Source: Cyprinodon diabolis
Taxonomy: Eukaryota > Chordata > Actinopteri > Cyprinodontiformes > Cyprinodontidae
Length of the DNA stretch: 64,000 bases
NCBI GenBank assembly: GCA_030533445.1
Contig: CM060066.1
Coordinates: 310,001 to 374,000, forward strand
Direction: 5' to 3'
The notes under the pieces are model-generated. The model did not search any database. It saw nothing but the letters and a program-made list of their open reading frames with translations, and was not told where the DNA came from. Below are positions 45,085 to 55,100 of the stretch, one piece after another. A program made the translations under genes and the position numbers. How positions within the stretch are numbered: position 1 is the first letter of the stretch; every line of letters starts with the position of its first letter.

Positions 45085-45931
45085 CTTCTAGGAGGTCAGA
45101 ACCTCTAGGAGGTCAGAACCTCCTGCTTCTAGGAGGTCAGAACCTCTAGGAGGTCAGAACCTCCTGCTTCTAGGAGGTCAGAACCTCTAGGAGGTCAGAA
45201 CCTCCTGCTTCTAGGAGGTCAGAATCTCTAGGAGGTCAGAACCTCCTGCTTCTAGGAGGTCAGAACCTCTAGGAGGTCAGAACCTCCTGCTTCTAGGAGG
45301 TCAGAACCTCCTGCTTCTAGGAGGTCAGAACCTCTAGGAGGTCAGAACCTCCTGCTTCTAGGAGGTCAGAACCTCTAGGAGGTCAGAACCTCCTGCTTCT
45401 AGGAGGACAGAACCACTAGGAGGTCAGAACCTCCTGCTTCTAGTAGGTCAGAACCTCTAGGAGGTCAGAACAACCTCTAGGAGGTCAGAACCTCCTGCTT
45501 CTAGGAGGTCAGAACCTCCTGCTTCTAGGAGGACAGAACCTCTAGGAGGTCAGAACCTCCTGCTTCTAGGAGGACAGAACCTCTAGGAGGTCAGAACCTC
45601 CTGCTTCTAGGAGGACAGAACCTCTAGGAGGTCAGAACCTCTAGGAGGTCAGAACCTCCTGCTTCTAGGAGGACAGAACCTCTAGGAGGTCAGAACCTCC
45701 TGCTTCTAGGAGGTCAGAACCTCTAGGAGGTCAGAACAACCTCTAGGAGGTCAGAACCTCCTGCTTCTAGGAGGTCAGAACCTCCTGCTTCTAGGAGGTC
45801 AGAACCTCTAGGAGGTCAGAACAACCTCTAGGAGGTCAGAACCTCCTGCTTCTAGGAGGTCAGAACCTCCTGCTTCTAGGAGGTCAGAACCTCTAGGCGG
45901 TCAGAACCTCCTGCTTTTAGGAGGTCAGAAT
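45085..45931. repeat. 41-bp minisatellite upstream of mb coding exon 1
   Basis: The string CTAGGAGGTCAGAACCTC alternates with CTGCTTCTAGGAGGTCAGAA, giving a dominant 41-bp unit (17 + 24) and some 17-bp or 24-bp skips, about 20 copies in all. Both halves contain ACCTC..GAGGT inverted repeats. It lies between the mb ATG exon and the apparent non-coding first exon, so it would be inside the 5' UTR intron. Confidence 0.96.
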
Positions 45932-46056
45932 TGCATACAAATGCAAACTAATGTCTATGCATGTAGTAATAAACCAGGAAAAGTTAAAATTTTCATATTA
46001 ATTCAACTATCCTGATATTTGCAGAGATTAAAAGCATTAATAAAGGCGTCACCAAC

Positions 46057-46093
46057 CTGGAGCTTAGAAAGGATCCTGTGTGGTTTTCCCCAG
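46057..46093 (-). other. Probable non-coding first exon of mb
   Basis: Minus-strand sequence downstream of a TATA box ends TCTAAGCTCCAG|GTTGGT, a usable splice donor at 46056-46057. It would join the acceptor TCTCCTCAG at about 45035, 18 bases before the ATG. The start is placed about 30 bp from the TATA box and is approximate. Confidence 0.5.
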
Positions 46094-46120
46094 ATTCTGG
46101 CCGGCCTTCCCCCCTCCCTC

Positions 46121-46128
46121 CTTTTATA
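46121..46128 (-). promoter_or_regulatory. TATA box of mb
   Basis: The minus strand reads GGGAGTATAAAAGGAGGG, a strong TATA box in the correct orientation and about 1.1 kb from the coding start. Tissue-specific muscle genes often have TATA boxes. A run of 22 C (46147-46168) lies immediately upstream. Confidence 0.65.
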
Positions 46129-46146
46129 CTCCCTCCCTCTGTCCTA

Positions 46147-46168
46147 CCCCCCCCCCCCCCCCCCCCCC
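46147..46168. repeat. Poly-C tract (22 C)
   Basis: Twenty-two C in a row on the plus strand (poly-G on the mb sense strand), about 20 bp upstream of the mb TATA box. Homopolymer length may be affected by sequencing error. Confidence 0.9.
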
Positions 46169-46364
46169 ATTTTCCCAGCGCTCCTATCAGTCTACCTCTC
46201 TCTCTGCACGTCTCTTAAAAACGCTCTCAGCGCTCTGAGGCCCAACAAACATCAGGAATGATCATGTGACCCACCTCAGTAAAACGCTCCTTTGACTGAA
46301 GAAGCTGGTCCTACAAAGAAAACCTTCCTGTTTTATTACAGCAGGAGGAGGCAGAGCCTGCAGA

Positions 46365-48285
46365 ACATCATCCAGGATCTAATCCAGAATATCATCCAGG
46401 ATATAATCCAGAATATCATCCAGAATATAATCCAGAATATCATCCAGAATATAATCCAGAATATCATCCAGAATATAATCCAGAATATAATCCAGAATTT
46501 CCTCCAGAATATCATCCAGAATATAATCCAGAATATAATCCAGAATTTCATCCAGAATATCATCCAGAATATCATCCAGAATTTCATCCAGAATATAATC
46601 CAGAATATAATCCAGAATTTCATTCAGAATATAATCCAGAATATCATCCAGAATATCACACAGAATATCATCCAGAACATCATTCAGAATATAATCCAGA
46701 ATATCACCCAGAATATCATCCAGAACATCATCCAGAATATAATCCAGAATATAATCCAGAATATAATCCAGAACATAATCCAGAATATAATCCAGAATAT
46801 CATCCAGAATATCATCCAGAATATAATCCAGAATATCATACAGAATATCATCCCGAATATAATCCAGAATATCATCCAGAATATCACCCAGAATATCATC
46901 CAGAACATCATGCAGAATATAATCCAGAATATAATCCAGAATATCATCCAGAACATCATCCAGAATATAATCCAGAATATAATCCAGAATATCATCCAGA
47001 ATATCATCCAGAATATAATCCAGAATATAATCCAGGATATCATCCAGAATATCATCCAGAATATCCAGAATATAATCCAGAATATCATCCAGAATATCAT
47101 CCAGAATATAATCCAGAATATCATCCAGAATATAATCCAGAATATAATCCAGAATTTCATTCAGAATATAATCCAGAATATCATCCAGAATATCACACAG
47201 AATATCATCCAGAACATCATTCAGAATATAATCCAGAATATCACCCAGAATATCATCCAGAACATCATCCAGAATATAATCCAGAATATAATCCAGAATA
47301 TAATCCAGAACATCATCCAGAATATAATCCAGAATATAATCCAGAATATCATCCAGAATATCATCCAGAATATAATCCAGAATATCATCCAGAATATCAT
47401 CCAGAATATAATCCAGAATATCATCCAGAATATCACCCAGAATATCATCCAGAACATCATCCAGAATATAATCCAGAATATAATCCAGAATATAATCCAG
47501 AATATCATCCAGAATATCATCCAGAATATAATCCAGAATATATCCAGGATATCATCCAGAATATCATCCAGAATATCATCCAGAATATAATCCAGAATAT
47601 CATCCAGAATATCATCCAGAATATAATCCAGAATTTCATCCAGAATATCACCCAGAATATAATCCAGAATATAATCCAGAATATAATCCAGAATATCATC
47701 CAGAATATAATCCAGAATATCATCCAGAATATCATCCAGAACATCATCCAGAATATAATCCAGAACATTATCCAGAATATAATCCAGAATATAATCCAGA
47801 ATATCATCCAGAATATAATCCAGAATATAATCCAGAATATAATCCAGAACATCATCCAGAATATCATCCAGAATATAATCCAGAATATCATCCAGAATAT
47901 AATCCAGAATATCATCCAGAATATAATCCAGGATATCATCCAGAATATAATCCAGAATTTCATCCAGAATATCATCCAGAACATCATCCAGAATATCATC
48001 CAGAATATAATCCAGAATTTCATCCAGAATATAATCCAGAATATAATCCAGAATTTCATCCAGAATTTCATCAAGAATATAATCCAGAATATAATCCAGA
48101 ATATAATCCAGAATTTCCTCCAGAATATCATCCAGAATATCATCCAGAATATAATCCAGAATATAATCCAGAATATAATCCAGAATTTCATCCAGAATAT
48201 CATCCAGAATATCATCCAGAATTTCATCCAGAATATAATCCAGAATATCATCCAGAATTTCATCCAGAATATCATCCAGAACAAA
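46365..48285. repeat. 12-bp minisatellite
   Basis: About 160 copies of CCAGAATATCAT / CCAGAATATAAT, with TTTC, GGAT and ACAT variants. Unit 12 leaves frames open in several registers on both strands (a plus frame repeating NIIQ; minus frames repeating IFWM and ILDD); these are by-products. A block near 46620-46740 recurs near 47160-47280 (CATTCAGAATATAATC, then TCACACAG, then CATCATTCAG), a duplication of about 540 bp. It lies upstream of mb. Confidence 0.97.
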
Positions 48286-48294
48286 TTTCCTATA

Positions 48295-48494
48295 ATTTTC
48301 CAGGAGGAAACAATCCCACAGCATAATGCTGCCACCACCATACTTCTTTCCTGCCACACAGACTATTTAGCATTTAATCTAAAGTTCAAGTTTTAGTCTC
48401 ATCTGGAAAAAACTAAACAAACAGAAACTTCCTGCATGTTTGAGTCTCTGAATGGCAATTAGCTCCGTTTAAAAGGGACGCTCCTCAATAAGGG
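48295..48494. other. Old interspersed-repeat fragment
   Basis: CCCACAGCATAATGCTGCCA, then CCACCATACTTCTTTCCTG, is the complement of the motif seen at about 16445-16500 and 58105-58150. It is a widely spread fish repeat whose class I cannot fix. Confidence 0.45.
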
Positions 48495-49005
48495 ACACAG
48501 AGACACACAGAGACACACAGAGACAGAGACACACTGAGACAGAGACACACTGAGACAGAGACATGCAGAGACAGACACACAGAGACAGAGACACACAGAG
48601 ACTGAGACACAGAGATATGCAGAGACAGAGACACGCTGAGACAGAGACATGCAGAGACAGAGACACAGAGACACACAGAGACAGAGACACACAGAGACAG
48701 AAACACAGAGATATGCAGAGACAGAGACTCACTGAGACAGAGACATGCAGAGACAGAGACACACTGAGACACAGAGACACACAGAGACAGAGACACACAG
48801 AGACTGAGACACAGAGATATGCAGAGACAGAGACAGAGACACACAGAGACAGAGACAGGCAGAGACAGAGACAGGCAAAGACAGAGACACTGAGACACAG
48901 AGACACACAGAGACAGAGACACACAGAGACAGAGACACTGAGACACAGACACGCAGAGACAGAGACACACAGAGACAGAGACACTGAGACACAGAGAGAC
49001 AAATT
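48495..49005. repeat. GACAGAGACACA-type minisatellite
   Basis: Irregular tandem copies of ACAGAGACAGAGACACAC mixed with ATGCAGAGACAGAG and CACTGAGAC variants. It is purine-rich on the plus strand. The many open frames (48459-49042) reflect the absence of stop codons in the unit, not coding. Confidence 0.95.
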
Positions 49006-50288
49006 GAGACCAGAACAATGAGGTAGAAAAATGTTTTTGCAAAGAAAGAAAAAAAGCCTTTTGATTTTTCTTTGATGGGAGTTAGAGACTAAAATCTAAA
49101 CAAACTAATTAAGGAATAAATGAAATTAATTATCAAAAGTTAGATTTGTTGTTATAAATCTGTTTTCAGTTTTGTTTTACATTTTAAAAGCTAAAACTCA
49201 CAGTGGATTTTTTTTCTCGCAGGTTTTCTTTGATCAAAGTTATTCACTCCTAGTTTTTATTTAAAGACGCTTTCCTTTCTAGAAGTAAAGATCTATGCTG
49301 TGTTGATTGATCCCTGCTGAGCGTCTCTCAGTGGAAACTTCCCTCCTTTATTCTGATCTAAGATAGAAAATCTAAGATAGAAACCTTAACAAACAAATCC
49401 TGAGCTGACTTTGAAGCAACAGCCATCAGTCTCTGAGGATCTTCATCGCAGTGTTATGAAAAGGAAGTGCAGCCAACACAATGGAGGACGGCTTGCTTGT
49501 CCTTCAGTGAACCTCAGAGACACCTTACAGCTGATCTGATCCTGAAAAGTTACAAACACAAAATCCACTTATTATTAAAAACCTTCCTGCAGGAACACAG
49601 CCTTGTTCCATTCCCCTCACGCAGGCCTGATGATGATGATGATGATGATCATTGACCATGCATGTTAAAGGAATCTGAATGATCGAATCAACCCTCATTG
49701 CAAAACATTCAAATAACAACTTAGTGATTTTATTTCATCTTCTAATCAAATGTCGTCATGTTAGCGCGACGCCGTTCGCCTGAAACGAACCATCCAACCA
49801 TGGAGCTCCAGTTTGTTTAGGTTCCTTAATTAAAGCTCTGCAGGAAGATGCTGATGGAAGATTTTCTATAATAAATGTTTATTTCTGGCAGAGAGGAGGA
49901 CACTGCTGGACATTACAATCTTCACTCATGTTCAATATTTATTAGTTTTTACTTCTTTCTAAGGTCAGACCATCTCTACAGTCCAAGAGCTATAATCCCA
50001 GTCAGCTCCTGTTTAGTCTCAGCTCTATTCTGCAGATAGTTTTATATCTAAAGGAAACATATTTCAGGACATTACAACTTATGCTATTTTGTACTATATA
50101 AACTCTGTTTCTATTGTCTAATGTATTTCTATCTTTAATGGCACCTTGCTTTAGCTCTCTGTTCTCTATAGAAGCTACTGCAAGCAGAAGCTCCCTGAAG
50201 GAGTAATCCCAGGGATTAATAAAGCTGAGTCTAAGTTTCCTCAATTTCTAATATAGGAGAATCTGCACAACAAGTAAAGTTCCCACAC
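49006..50288. other. Intergenic region between arrays
   Basis: No gene found. A short (GAT)n run sits at about 49630-49648. The stretch 50190-50240 (GAAGGAGTAATCCCAGGGAT, then TAATAAAGCTGAGTC) resembles a LINE or SINE tail and leads to the tetranucleotide run, so a decayed retroelement may underlie it. Confidence 0.4.
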
Positions 50289-50397
<109 letters not shown>

Positions 50398-50556
50398 GAT
50401 TTTCTTGACATTAGATTTAATTGTTTGAAGTTAGATGTTCAGAGAAAATTTCATTTTTAGGTTTTTAAAGCTTCTATTAGACGATAAGTTTATAATAAAC
50501 ATTGGGAACCTAATGGATCACCGACACATCAAGGCTGGAACTAACGCCAGCTTAGG

Positions 50557-51472
50557 GTAGATCTAGGATAGTAAATCTAAGATAGTAAATCTAGAACAGT
50601 AGATCTAGGATAGTAAATCTAAGATAGTAAATCTAGAACAGTAGATCTAGGATTTTAAATCTAGGATAGTAAATCTAGAACAGTAGATCTAAGATTGTAA
50701 ATCTAGGATAGTAAATCTAGAACAGTAGATCTAAGATTGGAAATCTAGGATAGTAAATCTAGAACAGTAGATCTAGGATTTTAAATCTAGGATAGTAAAT
50801 CTAGAACAGTAGATCTAGGATTTTAAATCTAGGATAGTAAATCTAAGATAGTAAATCTACAAAAGTAGATCTAGGATTTTAAATCTAGGATAGTAAATCT
50901 AGAACAGTAGATCTAGGATTTTAAATCTAGGATAGTAAATCTAGACCAGTAGATCTAGGATTGTAAATCTAGGATAGTAAATCTAGAACAGTAGATCTAA
51001 GATTGGAAATCTAGGATAGTAAATCTAGAACAGTAGATCTAGGATAGTAAATCTAAGATAGTAAATCTAGAACAGTAGATCTAGGATTTTAAATCTAGGA
51101 TAGTAAATCTAGAACAGTAGATCTAAGATTGGAAATCTAGGATAGTAAATCTAGAACAGTAGATCTAGGATTTTAAATCTAGGATAGTAAATCTAGAACA
51201 GTAGATCTAGGATTTTAAATCTAGGATAGTAAATCTAGGATAGTAAATCTAGAACATTAGATCTAGGATTTTAAATCTAGGATAGTAAATCTAGACCAGT
51301 AGATCTAGGATTGTAAATCTAGGATAGTAAATCTAGAACAGTAGATCTAAGATTGTAAATCTAGGATAGTAAATCTAGAACAGTAGATCTAAGATTGGAA
51401 ATCTAGGATAGTAAATCTAGAACAGTAGATCTAAGATTGGAAATCTAGGATAGTAAATCTAGGATAGTAATT
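50557..51472. repeat. 14-bp minisatellite with 42-bp higher-order unit
   Basis: About 65 copies of three 14-bp forms: GATAGTAAATCTAG, AACAGTAGATCTAG and GATTTTAAATCTAG. They mostly follow each other in that order, giving a 42-bp superunit. Longer blocks (for example AACATTAG or GACCAGTAG variants) recur irregularly. Each second form contains the palindrome AGATCT. Confidence 0.96.
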
Positions 51473-51962
51473 CACTAATTTATATATTTCCCTTTGTTTG
51501 TTTAACTGTAGTTTAAATGAATCTGTGAGGATTTCTGTGATTTTAATGTCTGATTTCAAACATGTTGAAGAAGCTTCATGTGGTGACGTCATGACCTTTA
51601 ATGTTTTTTATTTATTTATTTGTTTTTTAGTTTATTATAAACCATCACATACAGTAGACCAGGTGTGGGCATCAGATGTATACAAACCTAAAAACTTTGA
51701 GGAGCCGACCCAAATTGCTTCCATATTTACAGAATAAATAAAACAAAACCAAACAACAACAAAAAAATCAAAGATAAAAATAAATAAACAAAAAAAGAGA
51801 AAATACAAGCGCACATACATCAGGGATGTCTCATCTCATCAGCTCCATCTAATGTTAATAAGAGCGTCCTGAGGTAAATGCTGACTAGCCCGCCCCCTGC
51901 TGGTTAATGTTGAACATCACACTGGGTGAAAGGTAAGCCCCTCCCCTAGGAGAAGCTGATTG
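51473..51962. other. Spacer between the array and the serhl promoter
   Basis: AT-rich with no supported gene. The plus frame 51498-51737 and minus frame 51635-51820 have no family pattern. A poly-A-rich stretch near 51730-51800 could be a decayed retroelement tail. Confidence 0.35.
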
Positions 51963-51964
51963 GA

Positions 51965-52024
51965 CCAATCTTCTCTGTCCGGTTCCAGTCTATCCAATGG
52001 GAGCATCCGCTGAGCACACGTGAC
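51965..52024 (+). promoter_or_regulatory. serhl promoter elements
   Basis: Two CCAAT boxes (51965-51969; 51994-51998) and CACGTGAC (52017-52024) lie 110-170 bp before the serhl ATG. CACGTGAC fits USF and the TFEB/TFE3 lysosomal-type (CLEAR) motif. There is no TATA box. Confidence 0.45.
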
Positions 52025-52133
52025 ATGAGACACCCGGAAACCTTCTGCGGATTAATAAATACTTGATTCTTAATTGACAGCAAGTTTAGATTATTGGTAT
52101 TAAAGTAAATTCTTCCTACTGGGATTAACCGAG

Positions 52134-55100
52134 ATGATTCAGGCGTTAAAAGGTGTGAGACACGTCACGTCCGGTGCGGCGAAGCAAGCAGGTAAAAATG
52201 AAAGTGTATTAATTTATAGCTTTGATCGCTGTAAAAGATCCTGTATAAGATATTCTATAAAACCAGCATCTAATGGAGCCATAGTTACTGGAAACCAATT
52301 AAATTCAGGAATATATGAGATTGGAGCGGAAATAAAATTCTACTTTCTTTTCTGTTTTTGAAAAGTTTTCATTGCAGAAATAAAACATCAACCTAAAATT
52401 TATTACTTATTAAAACTTCAGTTTTTTCTCAAACTTTTTGGTTTTTAATGGAAGCGAACTGACCTTTATTTTCTGCTCTGGGTTTGCAGATTTTAATCGG
52501 ATTATTTGCCTTCAGTGATCAGAGATTATTCCAACATTGGGGGGCCACATGCCGAAGGCATGGCCCACCTACTACTATTGCACATATTTATTCTGCGTAT
52601 TATAGTTCTCCTCGTCCCCCAAAACTTCGGCGCGTAACTAGTCCCGCACGGTTTGGCGGATCGGGCCCAAAGTTGGCACACGCGTCCGGACCAATGGGGC
52701 GATCCGGGCTTGTATATAGTCAGCCTCAGCAGATGGCCGCTCACACTGAGCCTGGTTCTGCTGGAGGTTTCTTCCTGTTCAAAGGGAGTTTTTCCTCTCC
52801 ACTGTCGCTACAAGCATGCTTAGTGTGAGGGATTGCTGAAGAGTCAATGAGTCGATGCAATCAGCTGGTTTTCCTTAGATAGAAAACTTTGAATCAATCT
52901 GACTGGATGATCTGGTGAACTGGAAAGTGACCTGAGATGACATGATGTGAATTGGAGCTATAGAAATAAACTGAATAGAATTGAATTGGAGCTATAGAAA
53001 TAGACTGAATAGAAAATTGAACCAGACAGTTTCTATTTGCATGTTTTCTAAACAAAAACAAGGCTTTTTGCTCCACTGTATAAAACCTGGAACTAAACGC
53101 TATTTCTGACATTTTGACTAGAAAAGGATGGAAGAGAAACGTCCTCAGACTTGGAAACCAAGTCCATTGGATTGTTTTTTACTTTTTTTTTTAATACCTG
53201 CTATAAAATGTTTAAAAAGCAGCTAAAAATTCTTCAGTGTGTATTTTTGTATTTCTCTAATTAGCGATTGAGCGATGAGCCGCTCATGTCTCTCAGCTCA
53301 CACTAAGAGCTTTTCTTGCTGCTCCAGTTTCAGAGCTCTGCATCGCGGTGCCATGGGGGGAGATCAGAGGTACAGTCTGGGGTCCTGATCATGGTCGGCC
53401 GGTGCTGTGCCTGCATGGCTGGGCTGATAACTGTGGGACGTTCAACGCGCTGCTCCCTTTTCTACCCAAAGGTCAGGTTCTTCTTGTTGTATTAAAATGT
53501 TTTCTGTTGCCTGTTTATTCAAACTCGCTGCACTTTTTCTTCTTTGGGGCCTTGAAACTATTTTAATCTCTCAAAGTTTTATTTATTTTTTGTATTATTT
53601 GTAAAGTGACCTTGAGTGTCAAGAAAGGCGCTGTTAAATAAAATGTATTATTATTATTATTATTAATGAAAGCCAACCATCCCCACATCATCACACATCT
53701 TCCACCTTACTAAACAGTCCACATCAGTTACTTAAAAAACCTACTAATCCTGTTGATTGAGGGAAACATCCAGACCCGTCATCATGCATGTAGCTCATGT
53801 AACCCCCCATGAAGCAGAAGTGTAGATTCTTCTTCCTTTTTTAACCTGCATGCTAGCAGACCCACCAGTTTCCTACAGCGCCATTTGTTTCCGTTTTAAA
53901 GTTTTAAGGTTTGAGTTTCGTGTCACAGAGTGATTCATATTGCGATCAGCCTGTGTTGAACGTTATCTTGTATGTGAACAGTTAAAGAATGGTCCTTTAG
54001 CTTCAATACACCCTCCTGCTATTGGCTGCTAGACTTCCTCACCAACAGACCTCAGTCAGTCCGGGTCGGACAGAACGCCTCTGATGTCATCAGTCTAAGC
54101 CCCTCCCCTCAGGGCTGCGTCCTGAGCCCCCTGCCGTTCACCCTGATGACTCACGACTGCGTCCCCAGGTTCACCACCGATCACATGGTGAAGTCTGCAG
54201 ACGACACCACGGTGGTGGGCCTCATCAGAGACGACAACGACCTGGACTACAGAGAGGAGGTGGAGCAGCTGGTGGTGCAGAGATAACAGCCTGATCCTGA
54301 AGGTGGAGAAGACCAAGGAGATCATGGTGGACTTCAGGAAGAAGCGGCCTAACCACGCTCCACTGCTCATCAACAGCTCAGCTGTAGAGGTGGTCAGCAG
54401 GACCACATTCATCACAGACACCCTCACCTGGACTGGAAACACCACCTCACTGGTCCAAAGGGACCAGAAGTGCTTGGACTTCCTGCCCCCCCCATCCTCC
54501 CCACCTTCTCCAGAAGCACCATAGAGAGCGTTCTGAGCAGCTGTCTCACTGTGTGGTGTGGAGGCTGCAGCGCCTCAGACTGGAAGAAGGTGAGAACAGC
54601 AGAGAGGATCATGGGGGCTGCGTGTCCCGAGCCCGTGACATCATCAATGACCCCTCACCCCCCCACGATGGACTGTTCTCCCTGCTGCCCTCTGGGAAGA
54701 GGCTTCACAGCATTCAATGCAGGACCAGCAGGTTCTGCAGCAGCTTCTTCCCCACCGCCATCACACTGATGAACTGATGAGGAAACTCTAGATCACAGAC
54801 TCTGCATCTCACTGATGACACCAAACCGAAATACTGCATATCTGCATCATTTATATTAATGCTCTAAACTTCCAGATCAATGCAGGTTTTTTTGCACCAT
54901 GTTTTTTCTCCCTCACTGTTTACATTTGATCACTGCTGCACTTTAAGAAATGGAAATGTTCATTTCCTGTCTGAAAGCTGAACTAATTAAAATTTCTTTT
55001 GTCAAAGTCATATTGTTATGCACCTCTTCTGTAACCCATTTCCATCCCCTCTGAAACCGATCCGTGCTGAGTTCGGGCCGAGCTAGGATCAGTTAACCGT

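Noticed and set aside
46292..48357. Very long open frames (432, 378 and 280 codons) in the 12-bp array
   Set aside because: Unit length is divisible by three and has no stop codon in several frames on both strands; the products are only NIIQ, IFWM or ILDD repeats.
54303..54777. Small plus-strand frames of 73-99 codons
   Set aside because: They are shifted pieces of the Rex1/CR1-like LINE reverse transcriptase.
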